NCBI GenBank assembly: GCA_037833965.1
Contig: AP031355.1
Coordinates: 25,507,501 to 25,571,500, forward strand
Direction: 5' to 3'
From: Marchantia polymorpha subsp. ruderalis
Lineage: Eukaryota; Streptophyta; Marchantiopsida; Marchantiales; Marchantiaceae
DNA: 64,000 bases
Part shown: positions 11,129 through 23,900 of the stretch, in pieces
How positions within the stretch are numbered: position 1 is the first letter of the stretch
Layout of the letters: each line of letters begins with the position of its first letter
Program-made: the position numbers and the translations under genes
Notes under the pieces: model-generated
Databases searched by the model: none
The model's input: only the letters and a program-made list of their open reading frames with translations
Told to the model about the DNA's origin: nothing

Positions 11129-12057
11129 ATGGCAGTGACAATGACAGCTCCAGCTGCACTTCTGGGAGGATTGAGGAGTGCTCCGTTGAGCTCCAGCTTG
11201 AAGAACTCGATCTCCAGCAGCAGCAGAAGCATTGTGAGGTATGCCATGCTGCAGAGACCGACGGCGGCCAGAAGAATGAAGTCGATCCGATGTGAAGGAA
11301 TCAGGGAGACGGTGGACAAGAACACGAAGAAGGAGATTACGAGGGAAGAGATTCTGGAGAACCAGGAGACGAACGAGTCCGAGAAGCAGTCGGTGTTCGG
11401 AGCCAAGCCCACCTCCGGGTCCTTCTATCCTCGCCCCGAGGTCGAGAGACGCCCAGAAACTGGCGACAGGAGCCTCGAGAGCATCTTCGCCTTCGACGGT
11501 GCTGCACCAGAAACCATCAATGGCCGATTGGTACGTCTCATCTCTCACTCTCAGACTCTCAGACTGCCAGACTCTAAGATTCTCAGCTCGAGCTCAGTTT
11601 CTACTGCCAGCCAATTCTGGCACTTCTCAGACCTCGATGAATTCTTCCTCATGCTTCACAACTCGAGTTCTGATATTCAGATTCTGAAGATGGCCTCGAT
11701 GTCTCTTGGGCTTCATGAATGAATGCACGTACTGATCTGATCTCTCTCTTTCTGATTCTGCAGGCGATGGTGGGGATTGTCTGGGCTGCCATAGCAGAGA
11801 GGATGAGTGGGTTGACAGTCTTCGAGCAGCTGTACACTCAGGGCACCGGGCTGGTGTTCTACGTTGCACTCGTGCCGCTCATCGCCTACGCATCGATCGT
11901 GCCCATGCTGAACGGAGAGTCGACCGATGCTCGCAGCAATGGTCCTTTCACCGCGAGGGCTGAGCGCTGGAATGGCCGACTCGCCATGCTCGGATTTCTG
12001 GCACTGGTTCTGACGGAGCAGTTTACCCACACGCCAGTTTTCAACAGCTTGTTCTAA
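11129..12057 (+). CDS. ELIP: Early light-induced protein (ELIP), chloroplast, two exons
   Basis: Thylakoid membrane protein of the chlorophyll a/b-binding superfamily, thought to bind free chlorophyll and carotenoids and to protect against photo-oxidation under high light, cold or drying. Exons are 11129-11530 and 11764-12057 (GT-AG intron of 233 bp, phase 0), giving 231 residues. The first ATG after the TATA box begins a Ser/Arg-rich, acid-poor N-terminus typical of a chloroplast transit peptide. A charged stromal stretch follows, rich in Lys and Glu. Helix I carries the pigment-binding motif ETINGRLAMVG (residues 128-138), interrupted by the intron after Leu134. Helix II spans about 163-183. 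Helix III carries ERWNGRLAMLGF (201-212). Helices I and III share the E-x-x-N-G-R-x-A-M signature. Family is clear; the exact cleavage site is not. Expression induced by light or stress fits the ACGT elements upstream. Confidence 0.93.
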
Positions 12058-15000
12058 GCCTGAGCAGCTGCATCATGTACAGTAGAAGATAGGCAGAGTG
12101 GCGTCGGCCGTCTGCTTTGTGCACCAGGGCCTGTAGGATGTACAGATCCAGTTTCCAGCTTCCAACTTCAAGCTTCTAGCAGCTTGTCAAGATATTGTAT
12201 TTTACGTCAATTGGTTTAATGGGAAATGTAAAATTTGCTCGATCGTTCTGTCCCTCTGAATTACTTCACGTTCGGAACTATCACATTATGTCGAACTCTC
12301 ACATTGTCTGCCTGGTCATTCTGAAAATCTTCTATTTATCTGAGGCTTGATTGTTCTGAGCAAACATCATCTAATACGCTTTTCAGTTGACAACTGCAAG
12401 AGAAACAAACATGGTAGGCCAATCATTAAATGGAATGGTGGTCATAAACCTGCTGAGTCCATTGTCTGGACACCATGAAAGTGCAATACAGAACTTAAAA
12501 TCATCTGTCGTACAATCTATTTCAGGAAAGATCGTAACAAAACATTGTATGCACCATATCATTAGCAATTATAACTTCTGTTCAATTTAGTATCTCGTAT
12601 ACCTTTCACATGGTCAGCGCATCTCATCACGAAAACCCTTTCACTGTATGTTCGTTTGGCACCGCATGTTCTTTTGAATGCAGTGACACCCCTTTACTTC
12701 TCTCGGCTTTTGGCTTGTCTTTACTGTCTGGGTTTGTTTCCATCTCTCGACAAAGCCAGGCACACAGTCCGAGCTATAACCATTGACAATTCTCCAACAT
12801 TTTGAAGCTTCGAATTACTCTCAGAAATCTGCATACTTCTGCACCTCCTGAAATATTACACTTCCCGCTCACAATTGGTTGATAATCACGTCGTTTGGAT
12901 AGTTACAGTCTCTCTCTTTCTCTCTCAGTTCCATCTCTCACCATCATATCAGCTGCCATTGTACCTTATATTGACATTTTTTTTTCTATCAGCTGCCATC
13001 GCTTTCCCACGCTCCGGAAATAGTTTCTTTCCAGAACTTGCGTCTTTAATTGTCAACTGTGACACGGTTTGATAGGCATTTGATCACTACTTTAGATTTA
13101 CGAGTACAATGGCACAGTTTGACATTGATAGTTTTTGTATTTGTACCATGCTTTCGTTTACATGTTAAGTTATCGTTGTCCGGCATGTAAGCTTTGAAAT
13201 TGTCAGATTCTTAATTGTAGCGCTTTAAATTCATAGAGATTTATAGCTAAGTTTCGATTCATGACAGATCCAAATTTCTAACCATCTTGCAACTTTGTGA
13301 TGATTTCAAAACAAAGTGAAAGGATATATCAGGGTTGAGATCATGGCCGAATTTTGCAACCAGAATGATTCTGAGCTGCAAATTTGAAGAGAAAATGTTA
13401 ATTAACCGACACCTTTGGAATGATTCAATTAATTCTAATTACAGAATCTTCAGAGAAGACTTGATTTGGACTCAACGAGCACTCAATTGAGCATGGTCCA
13501 AATTTTTGAACCACCAAATTGAGGTTCCGTGGACCTCAGTGAGGTTAACCGTAGTACCAAAACACAGCAGTCCATGGCCATGTCGGTGACTTTAACATTC
13601 TCACAAGTTCCAACGCCGACAGTTGTCAGAAGATGAGCAATCATGGACGGCAAGAATTCCGTCCACCCTAGCACAGACAATAATCAGGGACTCGTACCCT
13701 GGGGGAAATGATGCGTCATGCGAAACACGAATGCTCCCATGCAGAGGTTCGATCATCGGTCATCATACGAGTATTGATTGCTGCTGCTCTTATCTGGTCT
13801 CTGAGCTTCATCATCAGATTGAAAACTTCACTGTCTCAGATTTCGATCTCAATGCTGAACACTTGAGAAAGATAAGCACGCCTTACAATAACATCATCCA
13901 CCTCTCGTGCCTCATCTCCACCATCAAACCGGCGCACGTAATCCATTGTGTCCGTCTCTCCAGCTGTTGACAGCGGGAGATGGTTCATTTCCGGGCTCTT
14001 CTTCTCGGATAATCGATCAGTACCTACAGCTATGGCTGGTATTTGATGTACAGAAAAACTCTGACATTGCCGTCTCACTACGAGGCGTCTGTTACCGATT
14101 TCTTCAATTCTCCCTCCTCACTGTCCTGAGGCTCTCCCTCGTGAGACAGAAACCGAAGATCTGTGAAGGAGAATAAAAGGGTTTGAGATCAGAGTAATGG
14201 ACACAGGGAAGGTGGGTCACGAGGCACCACCCACCCCACCCACTCACTCACCATCTCAGTCCACTCGGGCCATGGGAGCATCGACGCAAATTGCGAATTG
14301 CTGCAGGGCAAGGAGAAAGTAAGTGACGAAGGAAGTTTGGATGCTCAGCTTGGAGCTGGTTTTGCTAGCTCTACATTTCCCCTACAGCTCCATCGGTGTC
14401 TTCTGTGTTACAGAAGGTCTGGGAGAGTAAGAGCTGTGAGAAGTGCACTGCACAAAAGAGATCGATGGGATCTTTCTGGAAGTAAGCCCTCCATGAAATG
14501 TGGTCCAATGCAATTTGAGGTGAGGTCAGTACTGTCCTGTTGTGGTTTTCTACGTGGACAACTACAGCACATCTCTCTGTTGAATGCCACTCACTCGATG
14601 TATGCACAACGACTCCACGTTCGGGAAGGTATTCTCGTGATGCTGTTTCTGTGCTGGGAAAGGAACATGGCCACCATCACTGATCACCGCCATAGTCGCT
14701 CACTTTGACCTGCACCAGGACAAAGTTCCACTCAAACTCTGGACTGGAGTGTGAAATTACACCCACATGATGATGATGGAGCTGCGAGGGAGTGGTCTGA
14801 TCTTGACGTCAGCAAGGCTCCAAACCTCGATGATGATTCCATCATCGAGTCGTGAGGCAGGATGGGAATCTGTGGAGGAGCCAGAGAAACAAGGGCAAAA
14901 AATATGCACCAAATAAAGCTCTGCCCTACGCTCGCTCGGAAACTGGTGCCTCGCCGTGGCTGCTAACACGAGATGGCAAACGGACAAGCATTTTATCGTA

Positions 15001-15600
15001 CCGACTGCAACAGAAGCGTTGCTGACATGCGTCCTCGCTTCGAGAAATCTGTCGCCATTCTCTCTCCCCACGTTCCGAATTGGCGATTGCAGACGAGAAC
15101 ATGCCACAGCAATATTCCTCCCACTTCACTGCGTGTCTCCTCGAGCTTTCCCTGCTCCCTGGGAATGAATGCACGACCTTCGCCCAATTTCAATCACACA
15201 GAGCCCAATCGCCCTCGAATTGGACATCGAGCTCCTGGGATATCTCCCAAAAATCCCATCTGTCTACAGGAATCAATCCAATCAAATAATTTATAGTGAA
15301 TCGACCGGCGACCTTCGTCACAGCGAGCTCTTGGATTGAAGAAAAGGGTAAAGAAATGGAAATCGTCTGTCAGCATGCTTCCCACGACTCGATTCACGTC
15401 GGGAAAGGGCCTCGATGTGATCTCCACAAAGTCAATCGAGTGCATCCTCACGAGGCGACGACTGTGCGGGGAGGAAGGGTGGGCTCATCTACCGACCAAA
15501 TGTTGGCTCGGGCGATGCGATCTCGCCACAATTGACAGGCTTGATTGACATCAATCCCACGATCCATCCATCAGTCGTCGGCGTGAAGCGAGCGGGCTGG
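12058..15600. other. Intergenic, no gene seen
   Basis: The first few hundred bases are probably the ELIP 3' untranslated region. The rest contains short unrelated frames on both strands with no domain I recognise, an AT-rich part (about 12400-13500) and nothing that looks like a conserved exon or structural RNA. Confidence 0.45.
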
Positions 15601-15757
15601 TGAGCACAAGCTTGCCCGACGATAAGTGCAGGCCCGCCACAGGACGCAAGGGCGATGGCACGAGCACGAGCACGAGAACGGGATCGCTTTCCAAATCGTG
15701 AGTCGTGCAGACGATTCCTTCCATCGCGCCGAGATCCGCTCTCGAGGAGGCCGTTCT

Positions 15758-15766
15758 AAACCCTAA
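15758..15766. promoter_or_regulatory. Telobox AAACCCTAA
   Basis: Exact plant telobox within the GC-rich island, continued as AAACCCTAAAACCC. The element is often found in leaders and promoters of ribosomal and cell-cycle genes; no target gene is identified here. Confidence 0.5.
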
Positions 15767-16147
15767 AACCCGCGATTCGGACGAGGTTTTGGCCCGCTGC
15801 TCGCCATCGCTGCTCCGACCAGCGATGGCGGTGGAATTCCATTCGCTCCGGGCTTTCTGGCCTGGGGAAAGGCCAAGCAGGTGCCGCCACCGACCCGCCC
15901 AAAGCCCGAAGATCGAGCACTGTGAAGGATTGGATTGCGGCCTCGGTGCGAGAAAACGCAGCGAGCGAAAGTGCAATCAATCATTGCCCATCCGTCGACC
16001 CCGCAAGAAGCTCACATCACCAAACCACGGCCCATGTCGCGAATTGGTCTGGCAAAAATCCAACCCAATTCTTCGCACTGCGACACCACATCCAGCAATC
16101 AATCACTCGATCGTTCACGGCAGTCTTCCATAAAGCATCCATTCCTT

Positions 16148-16198
16148 ATCCATCTATCCATCCATCCATCCATCCATCAATCAATCAATCAATCAATA
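16148..16198. repeat. Compound (ATCC)n(ATCA)n tetranucleotide microsatellite
   Basis: A run of ATCC units changes to ATCA units, together about 50 bp. Confidence 0.9.
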
Positions 16199-16400
16199 AT
16201 CCAATCCATCGATCGATCGCTCGCTCCTCAATTCCCCAGCACTGCGCTGAAATGTCACAGTGCAATCGCACTCCATGAAATTCGCCACCGACTACGAGAT
16301 TGTTCATCGAGAGTCAACAGGGGTTCGAAGGAACGACGACTGCAGTTCATATGTAGAGCGGGGCGGGGGCGGGAGGGGCCGGTCAATGTGTAGTATCGAG

Positions 16401-17650
16401 GGATGTACATTCGGAAGTACACGTGTCCAGGTACAGGAGCGAGTACAGGGCGAGTACACCTTCCTCGTACAAGTACGTACTCGAGTAAATGTTTTCACTG
16501 ACCGATTTACCCGCCATTGCCGGTTATCATGATTATGTTCTCCCATTTAATTGCTTGCATTTAGTTCATGAGGACTAATTATGTAATGGAAGCCCAGAGC
16601 AGTCCCTGTACAGTATTTAATGACGAACAATTGAGCATAATTTTTGTTATGAGTTCGGCATAATTTATCCCATTTATTAATAACTGAATAAATAAATCCA
16701 ATCTGGTTGTTCCCACTGTATGCCAGTGAACTCGTGCTCTGATACGGTATGGAAGTGCAAGCAATATGTTTCAACACACAAATACGAGTTTATGATTCTT
16801 ATAGTACACACGAGGAACAGCCACAAGATTATCTTATGAGCATATTCATGTATTAATTTCATTCTTGCACAGGGTTAGTGTAAATTAAGGGAATAGATAG
16901 TCCGTAGATGTAACTATAGCTTTAAAGATTTGATTTTCTCATTTAAGTAGATTCTAATTATTTTGGAAGAATGCTGATCCTTCACGAGGACAATGGAACT
17001 AAAGAGAGAAGCATATTTCATTATATAGTAATACAATGGTCAGCAGCATCTCATAGGAAATCAGGGGCGTGACAATCTTTTACCTGATTATACCGGAAAC
17101 AGATACAGCAAATTTTTTTCTTCATAGCAGAAAATTGCCAAAGATGCAACAATTTCCAAAACATTGCACGTATCAACGACAATAGAGATGATGTTAACCA
17201 CGACTTCTGATGTGGACGCGCAGAACCTATGGTACCGTCCATATCTTCTTCCGAATATCTTTAATTTTCGTAACACGCCATCAAGACAAACTTATCGATG
17301 AGAAGAAAGCAGAAAAAAATTATTTAAGAGTTACATTTAGATGGGGTGTTCATTACGGACCTTTCTTTCCCCACAGAAATGAGCACGAGCATTTAGAGTA
17401 TTAATTTTAAATGCGGAATTCTACTCGCACTTAAAGAGATGGAAAGTTCTATTATAAATCAGGATATTCCAGAATATTATACATCAGAATAGTGTGCATG
17501 TTCTGATTGCTTATGTTACGCATGCATGTCATGCAGTAATATGCAATAAATTGCGTGTAGATTTAATTTGTGTATATATCAAACTAGTATGACCATTTAC
17601 GCCGAGAATTCTATAAAAAACCCAGTTATTGCAAGGATCTGATGAAGAAC
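16401..17650. other. AT-rich intergenic, no gene seen
   Basis: After a stretch of GTAC-rich sequence (about 16400-16490), the region is AT-rich with frequent stops in all frames. No repeats with clear ends were found. Confidence 0.5.
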
Positions 17651-19142
17651 TATATCTGTTTAATATGTTGTACCGTACCCAAAATGGAAAAGAATTAAAA
17701 GCTCGCAGACATTAAAACTCGAAAGAGAGAGCGAAATTGGTACCGCAAGTCCCGTACGGGTCCTGTTGAAAATGACCGGCAATGAAGGTCGCGGCCTACC
17801 GTCTGGAAGAGGACGGCGGGCCGTCGGAGCGACGAAGAGGGGATCTTGCAGATGGTAGCGCCAAAGCAAAGCAGGAGACGTCGAAATCACGAGAGACAGA
17901 GAGAGAGAGGGAGAGAGAAACGTTGTCGTCAGAAAGAGAAAAAGAGCGAATGTTCATTGAAGCGAGTTATCCGATCTCGACTCGACATTTGTCCGCATCT
18001 CTAGAGCCAAACTCATCGGGGCCTCCACCACTTTCTCTCTCTCTAGGTCGTTGTCACAGTATCTGGATCCTGGATCTTCTCGCTCGCTGCTGCCTTCTTA
18101 AGGAACTCAGGGCACGTTAATCCGGTACAGGACTTTCACATTTCTCTGCAGCCGCTCTTCGATCCTCCTTCGGCCTCTCGTCCTCCGTGAGGCAGACAAA
18201 TTTTGGCTGCGAGCTTTTCAGTCGCACTTCTACAAGATGACGGAGGTAACGAAGTACACCCAATCGTACTTCTTCTTCCTCTTTTTCTTCTTCTTCTTCT
18301 TCTTCTACTTCTGCCTCGGCTAGGGATGTCGATGCGAATCGTGCTGATCCGTTTCTGATTCCCCAGTACTGAATTACAGTACCCGATTCTCGTCTGTCAA
18401 GTACTTGTCTGTAGTACTGCTCGGTTGATGTCGAATTTCGTGTTACTGTCGGAGCGATCGGTCGAGTGGTCGGGTCGGGTTTGCATGTGCGATTTTGAAT
18501 TGTAGTTAAAGATTCAATAATGTGTTCTGGTTTGTTTGTGTGATGTTCGGTTCGAACTCGTGTGCCTGAAGAAGCAAATCGTAGTGTCCGTTTGAGAAGG
18601 ACCTGCTTTGCGTCTTCATGCCGCTCGCCAACCACATCTGTTGTCGCATCATATCCGTTCATCCGAGGGGCTTGTTAATTTTTCCATTACTGTCGGCTGA
18701 GCAATTTGGTTAGAATGATCTGGGGTCATCTGACGGGGTGTCTGTCTCCTGTTGATCATCGATTCACTGGCTCGTTGTAATGATGAAGCAAGCCTTTCCG
18801 GTGTCTGTCGTTGATGGACATGGCTGCCGTTTAGAAGAGCTCAGCAGAAGTGTATTTTGGCCTCTTAAAGAGCTGATTGTCGGACTTGGTTAGAACTAGG
18901 GGCGTCTTTGGTTGTCTGATGCCATGGGCAGGAGCCTGGTACTTGGAAGCTGGGCTCTTCTGAAACGCTTGATTTTTTTTATGTTTACTCCTTCACTTCA
19001 TCTGACGTTGACCTTACTCTGTTGACCTTACTCTTTTTGGTTTGCCTTAGTAGGGAGGCAAATCAGAGTGTTTTCACACATCTTTTCTGGCTGTCTTCTT
19101 CCTACTCGGCCTTTTGGGTCCAGATGTTTAACGAAGCCTGTC
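17651..19142. other. Upstream region of the copper chaperone gene
   Basis: Holds GA-rich tracts (about 17895-17945), a TTC microsatellite (about 18285-18306) and pyrimidine-rich stretches nearer the gene. A leader and possibly a leader intron of the downstream gene may lie here, but I cannot fix a start site. A 181-codon minus-strand frame (18117-18662) owes its Glu-rich tract to the TTC repeat and is not accepted as a gene. Confidence 0.4.
18285..18306. repeat. (TTC)n trinucleotide microsatellite
   Basis: Roughly seven TTC units. Confidence 0.85.
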
Positions 19143-20059
19143 ATGGCATTCTGTATCCAGACTGTGGTCCTTAAGGTTGGCATGAGCTGCGAGAGCTGCG
19201 TCGGAGCAGTGAAGAGAGCCATTGCTAAGATGGACGGTATGTAAACTATATCCTTCTATTTTCATTTTACCTTCTAGTATCAGCAACAGCTTCAGTACTT
19301 GTGCTTCTATTAAGGCTGTTGTTCATGCTGGTGGTCCCGGTTCGCTAACGAGAATTAAGATCTTTTTTCTCTTCACTGTGTGAATTTGAGGAGAAAGTTG
19401 TAGTTCTAGGTCTGTGGAGGTGCCAACACCATCCTCGCAAGTGGGTTTTATGACTCACTGATTGACCCTGATGAGGAAGTAGCAGTTGTTAGTTCCTGGA
19501 GTTGAGCCTATCACCTGTATTCCATGACGGTAATCGTAGTTGTGGTTTTGCGTTTGTTTCATTCTTGTCGGGTTTTGCTGATGGAAGACAACATACAATG
19601 TTGTCTCTGGATGCACTGTATTATTCCGCTCTACCTATTTGTGGTACAAGAGCTTGGAAAAGATGCTCTCACAGAGCACCTTCGTATCCATTTTGAAGAA
19701 TGCGGACAAGCCTGATGTGAAGACAGTGGGAACTCAAAAGTTTTTTTGCTCCAGAAGGGTGTGTGCACTTGCAAAAGAGGGGTGAAGAGGATATAATTAC
19801 TTGCTCCCGAGGGTGTTGGTGGATTGTGGTATAAGATTGTTGGTGGTATGATTGTCCGTGTCAATCTTTTCCAAGTATTGATGGTTTTGAATTTCTTCCT
19901 TTTCACATGTGTACGCTTTCGTGTTGTGCAGGTGTGGTGTCGTCCGATGTGGACATCAAGGAACAGAAGGTCACCATCGTTGGCAACGTCAAAGCTGATG
20001 AGGTCCTTGAAAAAGTTTCCAAAACTGGCAAGCCAACTGAGTTTTGGCCCAAAGCTTAG
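19143..20059 (+). CDS. ATX1: ATX1-type copper chaperone, two exons
   Basis: Small cytosolic metallochaperone that binds Cu(I) and hands it to P-type copper ATPases of the secretory pathway (RAN1/HMA7 in Arabidopsis). Exons are 19143-19236 and 19932-20059, with a 695-bp GT-AG phase-1 intron, giving 73 residues. The single heavy-metal-associated (HMA) domain fills the protein. The copper site is MSCESC at residues 14-19 (MxCxxC), preceded by the strand VVLKVGM. The ferredoxin-like fold continues through [15 protein letters not shown]. It ends [12 protein letters not shown], like plant ATX1/CCH proteins. It lacks the long C-terminal extension of Arabidopsis CCH, so ATX1-type is the better call. 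The frame is continuous across the junction (split Gly codon). An AATAAG-like sequence about 150 bp after the stop may serve in polyadenylation. Confidence 0.93.
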
Positions 20060-20868
20060 GATTAGCAAGAAGAGCATTTGCTTGATTGTTCAATATCCGC
20101 TAGATAAGTGCCAACCAAACCATCTTGTTCTCGAGCATGGCTTTGGGAGGTCATAATGCCCTCCTGCCTGTCTTTTCTCGAAACATTTGATTCAGCGGAT
20201 GTTCAATAAGAAAAATATGTAAATACATACACTTACGCTATAAAATTGCAGTAAGAAGGTTTGGCTTGGCTCACTTGACTCAGTTTGTCAGTTGTATGGT
20301 GCCTGGTGGTTCACTAGCAATGCTCGAGGTGAATGTCAAATTTAAGATCCTTGAATTTGTACGTGAAACAACATGGATATATTATCAGAGCAATTTACTC
20401 CCTTCTTTGTCGTAAGTCTTACTCTGCTTGTACCTTATTTCCGGTTGTTAAAATCTGAATCAGCGACTGCAATAGGGGGTCTGGGAATGCCTTTTGCCTA
20501 AAGTTTGTACCATGTATCATTTCATCATGGTTTGCTAAATTATTAATAGATGGAGAATGTAGGATCTGAAGAAATCACGAACCTAGTTTGATTTCGGCTG
20601 TCTTGGGAATTTTTGTAATAACCTTCGGTTCCACATATGTTGTTTATAGGTTGATGCTCATGTCAAGTTTGTCTATTGGAAATCAGTTTGTAACTACTTA
20701 TCAGAATACTCAGTAACTAGATGAAATAGCAGTGGTCGGAACTTTGCAGTGAAGACAAGTTCATTGCATTTTCGTACTGGGTGCACAAGGTCCGTAGGCT
20801 TTGCAAACCTTATTCAGTGATCAAGATATGAATGTCTTCCAGCTGCCGTGCACTTTGCCAAACCTTTT

Positions 20869-20972
20869 TTCAGTACTAATAATACGATCGTACAATATTG
20901 TAATACGATCGTATATATAATACACCATAATATAGTAATACGATCGTACACTGATCGTATTATCACACTGAA
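20869..20972. repeat. Small fold-back element, 104 bp
   Basis: The ends are imperfect inverted repeats: TTCAGT plus TAATACGATC at 20869-20889, and GATCGTATTA plus ACTGAA at 20953-20972. The 12-mer AATACGATCGTA recurs three times, and the right copy forms a hairpin (AATACGATC ... GATCGTATT, 20938-20961). No clear target duplication is seen, so it may be a tiny MITE or an AT-rich palindrome. Confidence 0.5.
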
Positions 20973-23900
20973 CCACTTGTGCTAACGATTTCGTCACCTG
21001 GTAGGCGGATGTGAGAGCATGAAGCTTGTATAATTTGTATTTGAATTCTGAATTCTGTATCTCCAGGATATAAATTGTACATGTGCTATGACTAGAACCG
21101 TGGCAGTCTTCTGAGACAATGGTAAAATTCTCACAACAGAGTCTTAGCCTGGACTGAAGATAGTGTTGTTTGGCAACATCTGTGGCAAGTGAGATGCACG
21201 AGACCTTGAAGAGAGGAAGTACACCGGAGCTCGCTTTGATGGTGGTAAAGGATAGTTATATGCATTGTATAGGAGGATGGAAGTCAGGGATCACAAGAGG
21301 TCCTCTGGACATCCACAGTTCCAATTCTGCTACCGGCTTGACATCTATAATCGTGGCGAGTCTATGGATTGATCAGACAAGTCATCTTTGCTCCGAGGTA
21401 CATTTTTCTTGATAAAGTGAAGAGGATCAGAACGTCAGAAGGTCCTTACATTTATCATATCGATTCTTCTGTTAGAAGGTTGGTGCGTAATGGATCAGGC
21501 CAACAAGTTCGTACATATCTACCATGACTACGTGGACACACAGACCATCACTTGAAAGTGATTTCCAAGGATCTCTTCGTCCACATCCAACATCAGATCT
21601 CAGGGATTTACCGAACAAAGGCTTTGTGTTCTTTTCATCTCCGTAACGGCCCCCATGTACAAGCTGAACCCATGGACCTGATTGATGGAGGGATTTGCTC
21701 CCACGAGGATCATGTTCAGGCTCCACATGTTTCTGCGGTTTCTCACTCCAGCATGAAGTTGCATTCTAGCTTGGTCCATACATGAAGATGTTCACGGATA
21801 TCTACTGTCTCACTTTATAAACCTACAGTTTTGTCTTTTCTTAGGATGCAGTGTTTGCCATTTCAAGGTCTGTACTTTGGTATACCTTGTAGCTACTACA
21901 TAGAACACTAAAGAAAAGGAAATACATCAGCTGTGTAGAACTTTGAATTTGACGTATCATTAGTTGGTCTTATTCTTGACTATATAGATATTCCAAAAAG
22001 ATACAAAGAACATAAGTTCTAACCACCATCCATAAACACTATTTGATATAAGATATCACACACATCACTGTGAAAACTAGGATACAAATCCTTTCAATTC
22101 AACCAAGTAATGTATTTTGGAAATTTCTCTTCTCAAATGAGATATTGATTATTTTTAACCTCAAGTTCCTCATGCCAAAGTAACTGAAAGAAAAACTGCT
22201 TTGGTTGTGTTGCATGCTTCTGCAATCAAGCAATAAGGAGTTAACTCAGGTCTACTTAAAACCTCAATCAACCCTTCACTCCCGCGTAAAGTTTCGTTTT
22301 CAGTCAGCAATTGTACTTAAGTATTCTCAATGAGATGAATCGCCTATTCTTTTGTTCTACCTTTTGATTCATGTTTCCCCTATGTATGCATATTACAGAC
22401 ATAACTTGAAACATGAAATACACTATAAATTTTTATTAGTGAAGGAAACTTCAAACTGCAAGGCATTTCACCAAAGCCTCTGGACACCACAAAAAGAACC
22501 GAGAATCAAAGATTAAATTGTGGTTTTTCTCATTGTGATATCACCGAGGACTAGACATTGGTTTCACGTTGGGTTTGTACTTGATGGTGTCTTCCCCATC
22601 TTTTTGGATATCCCCTTGGACCCTTTCCCCTATACATACACGCAACTCATTACTCTGATGAGAGTTGCTCCCTATTTGCCGCAATACGTTACTTGTTTGG
22701 ATGACTATGGTTAGTTGGGATATTTAACGCCTTTGGAGTACATGTTTAGCATTGTGATTCATTGGGCCTAGCACCATGTCACCCTCTTGATTCCATCCTC
22801 GTAAGACTTCGCGGGGCCATCCCTTATGATATTCTACACTGCTCTCCTGGGATCATGGAGGAGGTTCTGCAGATGATCATCATCATGAAATTAAATCAAG
22901 TAGACCAGAGAACACATTTCTATCTGCTCCTTTAATGTGGATCCAATGTTCTGCCAGCAGAACACACTGAGGAGTGGATCACAGAACTTGTCTCGTACTG
23001 CGGGCATAAAACAGGGGAATCGGACAAATCTCCCCCATAATCAGGAGAACCTTCATATATTTTCTGCATGCAGCCTCGAAGTACTTTAATCTCTGATATT
23101 GTGAAAGGCCAAGTAGTGGCTAAAATTTCAGTTGTGCAGAGTTTGGGCGGCAGAAGAAAAGCAGGAGTTCATGCGTTTAATCAGTGACCTACGTACTTGG
23201 CCAGAAAGCACCGCATCATCATCCAACAAGACTCCCAGCAAGACGAAAGAGCGCACACAAACCATGCGTCATGATGAGATTCTAGCCCACTTTCACTGGC
23301 GGATCGCTCAGGCCCCTCCCGCGACTCCCGGCCTTTGAGTTTCAGAGGATCACAGGGATGTGTTCAAAAGGCTACGAAGGATGAGGTCGAAAGGTACTCA
23401 ATCATAAAATGGACTGGGAGGAGCCTTACTGCAGTACAGATGACACTCAGATTCCATCAATAAAGAGTCGTCCTAGCCTTCTGTCTCCTACACTAATTTG
23501 GTGGAGAGGCTCCTGCGCATTGAAAGTACTTATAAATCTTAAACCAGGGGAGATTTAATTGATCATTGGTTTAAAATAATTGATTGATTGGAATGTAAGG
23601 TCTTACAAGTAAAGAAAGAACGATAAAAGTGACGTTCTTAGAGGTTGAAGTCCACACTGACTTCGTGTCGATCGACCTCACCAGTTTGAGAATGATGCCT
23701 TTGATGGTCCAGGAGATGCTTCATGAATGACAATATTTTATCTCCACACAATCCAGATTGTGGTTATACTTGTGATATATATTCTGTCCTTCATCAAAGC
23801 TCCACGACCCTCCCCTACCCAATTGTTTGAGATGCAAGTCATACTTGTATTATAATGAAATCTTTTTCAACAAATACCTCCAAGTATTTGTCATTCATCT

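Larger units (their letters stand above)
15601..16400. other. GC-rich island with telobox and short ATG frame
   Basis: The composition shifts to GC-rich. A telobox AAACCCTAA lies at 15758-15766. An ATG in strong context (GCGATGGCG, 15825) then opens a 102-residue frame ending at 16133, rich in Arg, Pro, His and Ser and matching no family I recognise. A hairpin (arms CCATCGCTG and CAGCGATGG, 15805-15829) overlaps that ATG. On the minus strand another ATG follows the same telobox. The island resembles a plant promoter and leader, but no downstream exons can be supported on either strand. Confidence 0.35.

Noticed and set aside
11120-11869. Antisense and alternate-frame open frames over the ELIP gene
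   Set aside because: They are shadows of the ELIP exons; only the plus-strand frame has the conserved helix motifs and consistent splicing.
15825-16133. 102-codon ATG frame after the telobox as a gene
   Set aside because: The start context is good, but the peptide is compositionally biased, runs into a simple-repeat zone and shows no domain. Kept only as part of the island description.
18117-18662. 181-codon minus-strand frame with a Glu-rich centre
   Set aside because: The Glu tract is the reverse translation of a TTC microsatellite. It lies antisense to the upstream region of the copper chaperone and resembles no family.
21170-23340. Decayed retrotransposon
   Set aside because: Some frames look coding-like between stops, but I could not identify reverse transcriptase, integrase, protease or gag motifs, nor long terminal repeats. 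A tblastx search against plant repeat libraries would settle it.
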